From contig JBFGJY010000025.1 of NCBI GenBank assembly GCA_041576975.1, positions 1 through 36,204 of the forward strand: a stretch of DNA of 36,204 bases, given 5' to 3'. Both the position numbers and the translations under genes were made by a program. Source of the stretch: JBFGJY01 sp041576975. GTDB lineage: Bacteria; Pseudomonadota; Gammaproteobacteria; UBA4575. Shown in pieces: positions 25,130-33,057 of the stretch (positions are counted from its first letter, which is position 1; the number at the start of each line of letters is the position of its first letter). The notes beneath the pieces are model-generated. The model saw only the letters and a program-made list of their open reading frames with translations. It searched no databases and was not told the origin of the DNA.

Positions 25130-25926
25130 CTACCTGTTAATAAGTCTTCACGTAAGTTTTCTGCTGGATAATGAAACGGTACGGGGCCATCATGAAGACC
25201 TTGTAAAAACTGTTGTACCCATGCAGAAGAGCTACTGCCCAAGTTTTCTGGTGTACCCGATTCCACCACCTGCCCCTCTGAAATGACATAGATGTAATCA
25301 GCAATCGACATTGTTTCATGCACATCGTGAGATACGATTACACTAGTAAGTCCAAGAGTTTCATTTAACTCTTTAATCAAAGTAACAATTGTACCTTTGG
25401 TAATTGGGTCCAAACCTGTAAAAGGTTCGTCATACATAATCATTGAAGGATCTAATACAATGGCCCGTGCAAGCGCTACCCTGCGCGCCATCCCACCTGA
25501 TAATTGATCAGGCATGAGTTTACGCGCACCACGCAGGCCTACCGCTTCTAACTTTATCAGTACTAAATCTCGAATAATTTGTTCGGGTAAGCGTGTATGC
25601 TCTCGCAGTGGAAAGGCTACATTTTCAAATACGTTCAAATCTGTCAGCAAAGCACCACTTTGAAATAACATACCCATACGTTTTCGTAATTCATATAACT
25701 CACCTTGATCTACATGATGAATGTCCTTACCAAAGACTTGTACATAGCCCTTTTCAGGATGCAATTGACCACCAATAATTTTGAGTAAGGTGGTCTTACC
25801 GGTTCCACTCGGCCCCATAAAGGCAGTAATTTGACCGGCATTTATATCTAAACTAATACCATTGAATATCTTGAGAGAATCTCGTGAAAAATGTAGCTCA
25901 CGAATTTGTACAATCGGTTCCATCAT
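25126..25926 (-). CDS. mlaF: MlaF, ATPase subunit of the Mla transporter
   Basis: Cytoplasmic ABC ATPase driving phospholipid movement through MlaE. The 266 residues carry the Walker A GPSGTGKT (38-45), a Q-loop in GMLFQSGALLTDL, the ABC signature LSGGMARR, Walker B MIMYDEP and the H-loop IVSHDV. The C-terminal tail past the H-loop contacts MlaB in E. coli. It is the first gene of the mla-murA-his run and is divergent from the CaCA exchanger gene across 176 bp. Confidence 0.96.
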   Translation of the reverse strand: MMEPIVQIRELHFSRDSLKIFNGISLDINAGQITAFMGPSGTGKTTLLKIIGGQLHPEKGYVQVFGKDIHHVDQGELYELRKRMGMLFQSGALLTDLNVFENVAFPLREHTRLPEQIIRDLVLIKLEAVGLRGARKLMPDQLSGGMARRVALARAIVLDPSMIMYDEPFTGLDPITKGTIVTLIKELNETLGLTSVIVSHDVHETMSIADYIYVISEGQVVESGTPENLGSSSSAWVQQFLQGLHDGPVPFHYPAENLREDLLTGR

Positions 25927-25972
25927 TATTTTTCTTATCCGTGCTAGGCTTCTGTTCGGACTATGCCAATAT

Positions 25973-25984
25973 ATATGGCCATAT
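25973..25984. promoter_or_regulatory. 12-bp palindrome in the mlaF/exchanger divergent spacer
   Basis: ATATGGCCATAT is a perfect palindrome about 47 bp upstream of the mlaF start. The symmetry continues imperfectly for a few more bases. It could be a dimeric regulator's operator for one or both divergent units. No matching regulator or second copy is seen in the window. Confidence 0.3.
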
Positions 25985-26030
25985 TTAGTAAGCCATCATA
26001 CTCGTTTGCCGAATTCATGGCGATGCATCG

Positions 26031-26060
26031 TTGTATTTGAACCAACTTCATTAATAAAAT
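26031..26060 (+). promoter_or_regulatory. Candidate sigma-70 promoter for the exchanger-kdsC-lpt genes
   Basis: TTGTAT (26031-26036) and TAAAAT (26055-26060) are separated by 18 bp, ending 42 bp before the exchanger ATG. The -10 box matches consensus at five of six positions and the -35 at four. It is the only consensus-like promoter I see in the 176-bp divergent spacer on the plus strand. Confidence 0.4.
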
Positions 26061-26102
26061 CTACCCACTAAGTAACCAAGGTATTTTGTGAATTAACCGC
26101 TT

Positions 26103-27053
26103 ATGCTCTTATCCATTGCTGCCTTGGTTATAGGGTTTTCATTATTGATGTGGAGTGCCGATAGATTTACAGATAATGCACTACATCTAGGCCATTATTT
26201 CCATGTCTCAAAATTCGTGATTGGTATCGTTGTGCTTGGATTCGGCACATCAGCCCCAGAATTATTGGTTTCAGGGATATCCGCATGGCAAGGTAATCCT
26301 GGTTTGGCAATTGGGAACGCCCTGGGTTCAAACACTACAAATATTCTACTCATCCTGGGTGTGACCTTATGCATTTTGCCACTTTATATTGATAAAAGAA
26401 TTTTACGCCGAGATTTCTTTTTGTTGTTTGGAGCAACTGCACTATTTATATTATTAATTTTAGACCAGCAGCTAAAACGTTTTGATGGCATCATGTTAGT
26501 GACTGCCTTAGTGTCAATATTGTACTTCCTGACACGCTTTGAAATAAAAGAACGCATGCGAGGAGAACTCACACCTGCACCTACTGATAAAAGTCTTGCT
26601 GCTCTACTAATGGGTTTAACAATAAGTTTGGCAATTTTACTCCTAAGCTCTGAGATTGTGGTATGGAGTGCAGTTTCGATTGCTGAGTATCTAGGTGTCA
26701 GTGATTTAATCATTGGTTTGACGATTGTTGCTTTAGGCACAAGCCTGCCAGAGCTTGCCACTTGTATATCAAGCGCCATGAGAAAACATAGTGAATTAGC
26801 CCTCGGAAATATCATTGGCTCCAATATTTTTAATACGCTGGGAGTTACCGGTACCGCAAGTTTAATTACGGTTTATACGATTCCACAAGATATCTATGTT
26901 CGCGATATTCCTATTATGATTATCGCAACAATAGTGTTGTTTTTGTTGGCCTGGTTATTTTTGTCATCAAAAAAAATTCCTCGTAGCTTTGGAATTTTAT
27001 TTATCATTTCGTATCTAATATATATAGTTTTCGTTTATCAGCAAGCCTTATAA
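26103..27053 (+). CDS. yrbG: YrbG-like CaCA-family Na+/Ca2+ exchanger
   Basis: Inner-membrane cation/Ca2+ antiporter family protein. The 316 residues have about ten membrane helices in two inverted halves, each with an alpha-repeat. The first has GFGTSAPELLVSG (46-58) with NALGSNTTN; the second has ALGTSLPELATC with NIIGSNIFN. The Glu in each PEL is the cation-binding residue. It lies just upstream of kdsC, as yrbG does in E. coli, but kdsD, which normally comes between them, is missing. Its link with LPS genes is positional only; no LPS function is known for it. Confidence 0.93.
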   Translation: MLLSIAALVIGFSLLMWSADRFTDNALHLGHYFHVSKFVIGIVVLGFGTSAPELLVSGISAWQGNPGLAIGNALGSNTTNILLILGVTLCILPLYIDKRILRRDFFLLFGATALFILLILDQQLKRFDGIMLVTALVSILYFLTRFEIKERMRGELTPAPTDKSLAALLMGLTISLAILLLSSEIVVWSAVSIAEYLGVSDLIIGLTIVALGTSLPELATCISSAMRKHSELALGNIIGSNIFNTLGVTGTASLITVYTIPQDIYVRDIPIMIIATIVLFLLAWLFLSSKKIPRSFGILFIISYLIYIVFVYQQAL

Positions 27054-27089
27054 CCAAACTGTCAATTGACATATACTCTTTAATCATAC

Positions 27090-27623
27090 ATGGACATATC
27101 AAATGACATTTCTGAACGTGCTAAATCAATACGTCTTGCCTTGTTTGATGTTGATGGTGTGCTTACTGATGGCAATATATATATAGACTCAAATGGTGCT
27201 GAGCTTAAAGTATTTAATACACACGATGGACACGGTATTCGCATGTTGCAACATAATGGCATTGAAGTTGGTGTAATTACTGGACGCCGCTCAAAAGCGC
27301 TTGAATATCGCATGCAGGATCTTAAAATAAAACATGTATACCAAGGATGTAAAGATAAATTTATTGTATTTCAAGAATTGTTATCCAAATTAAATCTAGA
27401 CGAACAACAAACCGCATTTGTCGGAGATGATATTGTCGATCTGCAAATTATGTCGCGCTGCGGTTTGGCAATTGCTGTTGCAAATGCTCACACCTTTGTT
27501 AAACAACATGCACATTGGGAAACTTCTGCTAGAGGCGGACAAGGTGCTGTAAGAGAAGTTTGTGAACTCTTGCTTGACGCACAAGATCTACTAGATAAAG
27601 CATTGGTATATAATTTACGCTGA
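27090..27623 (+). CDS. kdsC: KdsC, 3-deoxy-D-manno-octulosonate 8-phosphate phosphatase
   Basis: HAD-superfamily phosphatase that releases Kdo from Kdo-8-phosphate for LPS synthesis. The 177 residues have HAD motif I in LALFDVDGVLTDG (Asp20 nucleophile, Asp22), motif II in VITGRRS, and the late VGDDIVDLQIM motif. Lack of a cap domain and the short length fit KdsC rather than bigger HADs. It starts 36 bp after the exchanger stop and lies 12 bp upstream of lptC. Because kdsD is absent here, arabinose-5-phosphate isomerase must be encoded elsewhere. Confidence 0.96.
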   Translation: MDISNDISERAKSIRLALFDVDGVLTDGNIYIDSNGAELKVFNTHDGHGIRMLQHNGIEVGVITGRRSKALEYRMQDLKIKHVYQGCKDKFIVFQELLSKLNLDEQQTAFVGDDIVDLQIMSRCGLAIAVANAHTFVKQHAHWETSARGGQGAVREVCELLLDAQDLLDKALVYNLR

Positions 27624-27635
27624 ATTTATTGCCAT

Positions 27636-28199
27636 ATGCTACTTAGATTAGTTTGGTTATGTTGTTTAATTATAGTCGGCGCAACCGCGACATTATGGTT
27701 TCTTAACCAGCGCACAAGTCACATACAAGTCATAAGCGCAGAAACATCGAATACACCCTCGGTAAGCTTCAGCGACATCGATATGATTATTAATTCAGCA
27801 GAGGGTAACCCACAGTATAAATTGTCGGCGCCCATATATTGGCTGTATCACGAGGAACAACGCAGTGAATTTGAACTACCGAATATTGTTATTTATCGAA
27901 ACAACGGAAGCAAAATATTTGCCAATGCCTTAAAAGGGCAGACACATGATAATAACCGTGTCATTACTTTGATTGGCGATGTAAGAATCAATCAGCCAAA
28001 GACAGAAAGTGAACCATACATGTTGAAAATTATGACGGATGAGCTAACGGTGTTTCCTAAGAAACAACGTGCCACAACAGACTCACCCGTAACAGCTATA
28101 CGTGGGCCTCAAATGGTGACAGCATCAGGAATGACATTAGATCTAACCAGTCAGATTCTCCATTTGCACAGCAATGTTAAAGGCCGCTATGATCAATAA
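27636..28199 (+). CDS. lptC: LptC, inner-membrane-anchored LPS transport protein
   Basis: Bitopic inner-membrane protein that receives LPS from LptB2FG and passes it to LptA. The 187 residues have a single N-terminal membrane helix (about 3-22) and a periplasmic beta-jellyroll OstA-like domain, with YKLSAPIYWLY, FELPNIVIYRNNGSKIFA and GDVRINQP typical of the fold. It overlaps lptA by 11 bp with the lptA start chosen below. Sequence conservation is low in this family, so position between kdsC and lptA supports the call. Confidence 0.93.
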   Translation: MLLRLVWLCCLIIVGATATLWFLNQRTSHIQVISAETSNTPSVSFSDIDMIINSAEGNPQYKLSAPIYWLYHEEQRSEFELPNIVIYRNNGSKIFANALKGQTHDNNRVITLIGDVRINQPKTESEPYMLKIMTDELTVFPKKQRATTDSPVTAIRGPQMVTASGMTLDLTSQILHLHSNVKGRYDQ

Positions 28200-28701
28200 G
28201 CGTATTTTATTAATTCTAGTTTTAATATTTTCCATGTCACACAGTGCTTGGGTAGCAGCACTTTCGGATGACTCAACTAAACCGATAAACATTAAAGCAG
28301 ACTCTGCTGAAATAAATGATGCAACGGGAATCAGTGTCTATCGTGGCAATGTCAAAATTACTCAAGGTAGCATGCAACTTACCGGCGAAAAGGTAGTGCT
28401 TGAAACCGCAAACAAAAAGATACAAAAAATAATTTCTGAGGGTAATCTCAGCACATTCAAGCAAACCACTGATGATGGAAAAGTTATCCATGCAGAAGCA
28501 GAAAAAATGGTTTATAAGCTCAACATTAATGAAATAGTGCTAACTAAAAATGCCAAGCTAACTGAATCCGGTAATTCCTTTGCTAGCGATCGCATTGTTT
28601 TTTACACTGATAAAGAAATCGTTAGTGCAGGAAGTGAAACAGGTAATGACCGAGTTAATATTACTGTCTTTCCTGAAACCATCAAAAAAGAAGAAAATTA
28701 A
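28189..28701 (+). CDS. lptA: LptA, periplasmic LPS bridge protein
   Basis: Periplasmic protein that polymerises head-to-tail to bridge LptC and LptD for LPS export. I chose the ATG at 28189 (MINKRILLILVLIFSMSHS) because an AAAGG ribosome-binding site lies 5 bp upstream and it begins a clean signal peptide, cut near WVAA. The ATG at 28174 adds only five residues (MLKAA). The mature part has KPINIKADSAEINDATGISVY (key IxADxAxxxDxxG), the OstA pattern VYRGNVKITQGSMQLTGEKV and IHAEAEKMVY. The product is 170 residues. Confidence 0.95.
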   Translation: MINKRILLILVLIFSMSHSAWVAALSDDSTKPINIKADSAEINDATGISVYRGNVKITQGSMQLTGEKVVLETANKKIQKIISEGNLSTFKQTTDDGKVIHAEAEKMVYKLNINEIVLTKNAKLTESGNSFASDRIVFYTDKEIVSAGSETGNDRVNITVFPETIKKEEN

Positions 28702-28756
28702 AACCAATATAACAATTCTAACGCACAATAAATCGCACTAAATAGAATCAAATTGT

Positions 28757-29485
28757 ATGAATAATTTAGGTGCAGAAAATCTGCGCAAACAATTTAAGAC
28801 GCAGGTAGTTGTTGATAACGTCAATCTAAATATTAAATCTGGGGAAATAGTTGGATTATTAGGGCCAAATGGTGCTGGGAAAACCACATGCTTTTATATG
28901 CTTGTTGGATTAATTCACTGCAATGCAGGAAAAATTACACTAGATGAATTGAATATCACAAATATGCCAATGCATATGCGCGCAAAGCATGGAATTGGTT
29001 ATTTACCACAAGAAGCCTCTATCTTTCGTGGTCTTACAGTTGAACAAAATGTGTTGGTAAGCCTTGAGGCCCAAGGTAGCTTAACAAAGAATCAACGCAA
29101 GCAACTGTGTAACTCTTTACTTGCTGATTTACAGATTGAGCATCTCCGTGATCACAAAGGTGCAAGTTTATCTGGCGGGGAGAGACGACGAGCAGAAATT
29201 GCTCGAGCACTTGCCATGCAACCAAAATTTATTTTATTGGATGAACCCTTTGCGGGTGTTGACCCGATTTCGGTAAAAGATATTCAACGCATCCTAAAAC
29301 TGCTATGCAATCAAGGTATCGGGTTACTGCTTACGGACCACAATGTCCGCGAAACATTAGATATATGTAACCGTGCATATATACTCAATGAGGGTCAAAT
29401 ACTGGCAGAAGGCGATCCTGCAAGTATCTTAGAGAATCAACAGGTTAGGGACGTGTATCTGGGTAGCAGCTTTTCTCTTAACTAG
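28757..29485 (+). CDS. lptB: LptB, ATPase of the LPS exporter
   Basis: Cytoplasmic ABC ATPase of LptB2FG, powering LPS extraction. The 242 residues contain Walker A GPNGAGKT (36-43), GYLPQEASIFRGLTV (Q-loop near 85), signature LSGGERRR (138-145), Walker B FILLDEP (158-164) and the switch His195 in LLTDHNVRET. The C-terminus ends VRDVYLGSSFSLN, as expected for LptB. GC is low (32% by hand count for 28801-28860). Unusually, a second copy of the final coding segment lies 11 bp beyond the stop (see the pseudogene entry). Confidence 0.97.
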   Translation: MNNLGAENLRKQFKTQVVVDNVNLNIKSGEIVGLLGPNGAGKTTCFYMLVGLIHCNAGKITLDELNITNMPMHMRAKHGIGYLPQEASIFRGLTVEQNVLVSLEAQGSLTKNQRKQLCNSLLADLQIEHLRDHKGASLSGGERRRAEIARALAMQPKFILLDEPFAGVDPISVKDIQRILKLLCNQGIGLLLTDHNVRETLDICNRAYILNEGQILAEGDPASILENQQVRDVYLGSSFSLN

Positions 29486-29486
29486 A

Positions 29487-29534
29487 CCAGTTCAACTTCA
29501 TGACGTCTATTTAGGAAGCAGCTTCTCCCTCTAG
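29487..29534 (+). pseudogene. Remnant of a second, diverged lptB 3' end
   Basis: Just after the lptB TAG, in a different frame (codons starting at 29487), the DNA reads PVQLHDVYLGSSFSL and then TAG (29532-29534). The ten residues DVYLGSSFSL are identical to the C-terminus of LptB (codons 29450-29479). The 30 bases differ at seven positions, and all seven changes are synonymous. That is the mark of two diverged alleles under protein-level selection, not of a fresh tandem duplication. The remnant carries no ATPase domains and is not functional. It marks the left junction of a likely imported segment running into rpoN. Confidence 0.85.
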
Positions 29535-29675
29535 CAACGTTAAAGAAATACGAGTACCTTTTCATCGTCAACTTCTTGACGACACATTTATCGCTTATCA
29601 CCGTGGGTCGAATTTTGTCGACGAATAGTACTTTTTCTAGTTATATGTAAGCAATTTTCATGCCATAATTTAGAA
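29535..29675. other. lptB-rpoN spacer after the lptB remnant
   Basis: About 140 bp with no ORF. It holds a 7-bp perfect hairpin with a CTTC loop (TCGTCAA...TTGACGA, around 29565-29582) that lacks a following T-run. Its last 35 bp are AT-rich and contain ATAATT 6 bp before the rpoN ATG. I see no well-placed -35 box, and rpoN may be read from the lpt promoter. Confidence 0.4.
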
Positions 29676-31130
29676 ATGTTAAAACCAACATTACAGCTTC
29701 GTCTAGGTCAACAACTAACCATGACCCCACAGTTGCAACAAGCCATTCGCTTGTTACAGCTCTCCTCGTTGGAACTCAAAGCGGAAATCCAAGAGGCCTT
29801 TGAATCCAATCCTATGCTGGAAACGGACGACGAAGACCAAGAAATAGAGGGTCAGAGCATAGAACATCCCCAAGCAGAAAACGATACCAATGATATCCAT
29901 GAAATCACGGAAAAAGGGACGCTACCAGATGATTTACCGGTAGATAGCCAATGGGACGATGTTTATGAACCCAGCTATACCCCTACTAGTTATCAAAGTA
30001 AGGACTATTCTGACTATCTAGACAATCAAAGTAGCGAGGCACACGACTCACTGCAACAGCACCTATTATGGCAGCTGGAATTAAGCTCACTGTCCAACCT
30101 AGATCGCGTGATCGCAACTACCTTGGTCGATTCCCTGGATGAATCAGGTTATTTACAAGAGACACTTGAAAATCTCCATGACAACTTGAGCAAAAACTAT
30201 GAAATTGATCTCGATGAGATTGAGGCAGTGCTCAAATTCATACAGCGACTTGATCCGATTGGGTCTGGCGCACGTAGCCTGCAAGAATGCCTAGAAATCC
30301 AGCTTCAGCAAATGCCTAGTGATACTCCGTTCTTGTCGGCAACACGTTTAATTGTTGACAAACATCTCGATTTAGTTGGTACAAAAGATTACAAACAAAT
30401 TATGAAGCTGGCCAAACTTACTCTCGAGGAAATTGAACAGGCTGTCACATTGATTCAATCATTGCATCCTAGGCCAGGTGATTTAATAAGCACTCAAAAA
30501 CCAGAATATATTGCTCCCGATGTGTATGTAGATAAGCATGATGGTATTTGGAGAGTAAAGTTAAATGCTGACAGTGCACCAAAATTACGCATTAATGATG
30601 TTTATTCAGGGTTTATTAAAAATTCAAAGAATTATAGCGATACTGATTATATGCGTAACCAATTACAAGAAGCACGCTGGTTCATAAAAAGCTTACAAAG
30701 TCGTAACGAAACACTATTACGAGTTGCAACTTCTATTGTCAAACATCAAAGAAGCTTCTTTGAATACGGTGAAGAGGCTATGCGACCCTTAGTTCTAAGA
30801 GACATTGCCGAAAAACTAGAAATGCATGAATCTACAATTTCTAGAGTAACAACTAATAAATATCTGGAATGTCCACGGGGAATTTTTGAATTCAAATACT
30901 TTTTTTCCAGTCATGTCAGTACAAATAATGGGGGAATATGTTCTGCTACTGCAATAAGAGCTATGATTAAAAAATTAATAAAAGAAGAAAACCAAGTCAA
31001 GCCGTTGAGTGATAACAAAATTGCCGCCTTACTTGAACAAAAAGGCATCAGTGTTGCACGCCGCACTATTGCTAAATATCGTGAATCTATGGCGATCCCG
31101 CCATCTAACGAAAGAAGGCAGTTTGCCTGA
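29676..31130 (+). CDS. rpoN: RpoN, sigma-54 factor
   Basis: Alternative sigma factor that directs RNA polymerase to -24/-12 promoters and needs AAA+ activators. The 484 residues show the Gln/Leu-rich region I (LRLGQQLTMTPQLQQAIRLL, residues 8-27), an acidic region II (about 50-120), the core-binding domain, a helix-turn-helix with LEMHESTISRVTTNKY, and the RpoN box ARRTIAKYRE (461-470). By hand count, GC is 47-48% across 29701-29880 and 53% in 30241-30300, but 32% in 30361-30420 and 27% in 30601-30660; third-position GC also falls sharply. The change is inside the core-binding domain, so the gene looks mosaic but intact. Confidence 0.97.
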   Translation: MLKPTLQLRLGQQLTMTPQLQQAIRLLQLSSLELKAEIQEAFESNPMLETDDEDQEIEGQSIEHPQAENDTNDIHEITEKGTLPDDLPVDSQWDDVYEPSYTPTSYQSKDYSDYLDNQSSEAHDSLQQHLLWQLELSSLSNLDRVIATTLVDSLDESGYLQETLENLHDNLSKNYEIDLDEIEAVLKFIQRLDPIGSGARSLQECLEIQLQQMPSDTPFLSATRLIVDKHLDLVGTKDYKQIMKLAKLTLEEIEQAVTLIQSLHPRPGDLISTQKPEYIAPDVYVDKHDGIWRVKLNADSAPKLRINDVYSGFIKNSKNYSDTDYMRNQLQEARWFIKSLQSRNETLLRVATSIVKHQRSFFEYGEEAMRPLVLRDIAEKLEMHESTISRVTTNKYLECPRGIFEFKYFFSSHVSTNNGGICSATAIRAMIKKLIKEENQVKPLSDNKIAALLEQKGISVARRTIAKYRESMAIPPSNERRQFA

Positions 31131-31190
31131 AGAGTTTTAATCTTATTGCGTCTGTGATTTACTAGCATTTCGTGCCAAGAAGGAATAATT

Positions 31191-31511
31191 ATGCAAATAA
31201 ATATAACTGGCCATCACCTTAACTTAACAACCCCATTAAAAGACTATGTCGAGAAAAAATTTGAACGCTTGACTAGGCATTTTGATCATGTAATAAACAT
31301 ACATGTTGTCTTAACTGTAGAAAAACTTATTCACCGAGCGGAAGCTTCCTTACAAGTAAGTGGTAACAAATTATTTGCAGATGCAAGTGACGAGGGAATG
31401 TATGCAGCAGTTGATTCTTTGGTGGATAAATTAGATCGACAAATAGTAAAACACAAAGAAAAACTAAAAGATCATCACCAAAGTGATGTAAAACACCACG
31501 CGATCAATTAG
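31191..31511 (+). CDS. hpf: HPF, short-form ribosome hibernation factor
   Basis: Binds the 30S decoding region and promotes ribosome dimers (100S) or silencing in stationary phase. The 106 residues match the HPF/YfiA fold: MQINITGHHLNLTTPLKDYV at the N-terminus, KFERLTRHFDHV, and the basic-residue-rich beta-alpha end DSLVDKLDRQIVKHKEKLKDHH. The C-terminal extension of long HPF is lacking. It lies 60 bp after rpoN and 17 bp before ptsN, the rpoN-hpf-ptsN order typical of proteobacteria. Confidence 0.96.
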   Translation: MQINITGHHLNLTTPLKDYVEKKFERLTRHFDHVINIHVVLTVEKLIHRAEASLQVSGNKLFADASDEGMYAAVDSLVDKLDRQIVKHKEKLKDHHQSDVKHHAIN

Positions 31512-31528
31512 CCTTTTTATTTTTTATC

Positions 31529-31996
31529 ATGCATCTCAAAGACTCTATCTCTAAAGAAGGTATCGTTTTTAGCTCTTCGGTAAGCAGCAAGAAAAGAGCG
31601 CTCGAAATTTTAAGTGAATCCTTAGCACAGCAGGATTCGAGTTTGAATAAAAGCAAGATTTTAGATGCACTATTAGCGCGCGAGAAGCTTGGTAGTACTG
31701 GACTAGGCAAAGGTATCGCCATTCCACATTGTAGAATGGAAGAGCTTGAAAAAATCTATGTGGCCATGCTCAAATTAGATGAAGGCGTTGAATTCGATGC
31801 TGTTGATGATACCCCGGTTACCTTTCTATTCTGCATGGTTGTACCGGAAGAAGCAGCCGAAGATCAGCTGCAACTATTAGCTAATCTCGCTGAACTTTTA
31901 GATAATGATCATGTTCGACAAGCTATAAATAAATGTAACGATGCCAATTGTCTCTATCAATTACTCTGCCAAAACCCTGAAAATCTTGCTGCATAA
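31529..31996 (+). CDS. ptsN: PtsN, EIIA-Ntr of the nitrogen-type PTS
   Basis: Phosphoacceptor protein of the regulatory PTS; unphosphorylated EIIA-Ntr influences potassium uptake, phosphate regulation and stress responses in other proteobacteria. The 155 residues carry the active-site His67 in GKGIAIPHCRM, preceded by REKLGSTGLG, both hallmarks of the fructose-type IIA domain. It is a single IIA domain without transporter parts. Its phosphate should come through HPr encoded 2.3 kb downstream. Confidence 0.96.
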   Translation: MHLKDSISKEGIVFSSSVSSKKRALEILSESLAQQDSSLNKSKILDALLAREKLGSTGLGKGIAIPHCRMEELEKIYVAMLKLDEGVEFDAVDDTPVTFLFCMVVPEEAAEDQLQLLANLAELLDNDHVRQAINKCNDANCLYQLLCQNPENLAA

Positions 31997-32049
31997 AATC
32001 AGCGTCACTAATTTTAGTTCTGATACATTTCTGCAAACTTTTAATTCAT

Positions 32050-32071
32050 GCTCTTATTTATTTTAAAGAGC
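32050..32071 (+). other. Small hairpin between ptsN and hprK
   Basis: GCTCTT (32050-32055) and AAGAGC (32066-32071) form a perfect 6-bp stem with a 10-base AT-only loop, in the 95-bp ptsN-hprK gap. An AT stretch (AATAATATATATAT) follows. It is too weak and lacks a T-run for a firm terminator call; it may protect or attenuate the transcript. Confidence 0.3.
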
Positions 32072-32091
32072 AATAATATATATATCGCATA

Positions 32092-33051
32092 ATGGCAGCA
32101 TCGAGCTCAAAATCTAGTGCTGTAGTACTCACCACCAGCGCTTTGTTTGCACAGGCACAACATAACTTAAAATTAACCTGGTGGGCCGGGGGCCGAAATA
32201 GTGCTAATGGTTTTACACGCATATCTTTTACATCATCTGAAGTTGGATTAGCGGGTTATTTCAATTTAATTCATGCCAATCAAGCACAAGTCCTAGGAAA
32301 AACTGAACTTAAATTTTTTAAACATGCAGATGATGCGGTATTAGAGAATGCATTGGTGCAATTATTTAAGAGAAAATCTGCCGCAATATTTGTTAGCGAT
32401 GATCTTGTCCCGCCAGAAGTATTTAAAGAACATTCAACAAAATACGATTTGCCCATAATTTGTTCCTCATTAACAAGTAATGAATTAATTGATCAACTAC
32501 GATACTACTTGACGCAAGCTCTAGCTGAAAAAGAAATATTACATGGCGTATTTATGGAAGTAATAAGCGTTGGGGTATTGATAACTGGCAAAAGTGGGTT
32601 AGGCAAGAGTGAGCTGGCTTTAGATTTGGTTAGTCGTGGTCATAGACTCATTGCCGATGATGCACCTGAATTTGCACGCATTGCCCCTGATATTATCAAT
32701 GGAACCTGCCCTCTATTATTACAAAACTTCCTTGAAGTAAGAGGATTAGGTGTTTTAAATATACGCGAAATGTATGGTGACAGTGCGATCAAATCAAATA
32801 AATACTTAAAACTAATTATCGAATTAATTCCACCAAAATCGAATATACCAAAAAGCGAAGATCGTATTCGACTATCGGAAAGAAAAACAAATCTGCTTGG
32901 AGTTAATATACCAACAATATCATTACCCGTCGCGCCCGGTAGAAATCTTGCGGTATTGGTTGAAGCTGCTGTGCGCGATCACTTACTCATTAAGAATGGT
33001 TATCACGCCAGTGAAGATTTTATTCAACGTCAAAAAAATGCAATGCAGTAA
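32092..33051 (+). CDS. hprK: HprK, HPr kinase/phosphorylase
   Basis: Bifunctional enzyme that phosphorylates HPr at Ser46 with ATP (or PPi) and removes that phosphate. The 319 residues have an N-terminal domain (about 1-140) and the catalytic domain with His151 in EILHGVFMEV, Walker A GKSGLGKS (166-173), the acidic LIADDAPEF, and the family signature LEVRGLGVLNIREMYG (214-229). All catalytic elements look intact. It precedes rapZ by 6 bp. Presence of a Ser46-bearing HPr in the same cluster supports real kinase function. Confidence 0.96.
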   Translation: MAASSSKSSAVVLTTSALFAQAQHNLKLTWWAGGRNSANGFTRISFTSSEVGLAGYFNLIHANQAQVLGKTELKFFKHADDAVLENALVQLFKRKSAAIFVSDDLVPPEVFKEHSTKYDLPIICSSLTSNELIDQLRYYLTQALAEKEILHGVFMEVISVGVLITGKSGLGKSELALDLVSRGHRLIADDAPEFARIAPDIINGTCPLLLQNFLEVRGLGVLNIREMYGDSAIKSNKYLKLIIELIPPKSNIPKSEDRIRLSERKTNLLGVNIPTISLPVAPGRNLAVLVEAAVRDHLLIKNGYHASEDFIQRQKNAMQ

Positions 33052-33057
33052 ACGAAA

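Noticed and set aside
29565..29582. Intrinsic terminator after lptB (7-bp stem with CTTC loop)
   Set aside because: No run of T follows on either strand, so termination is not supported.
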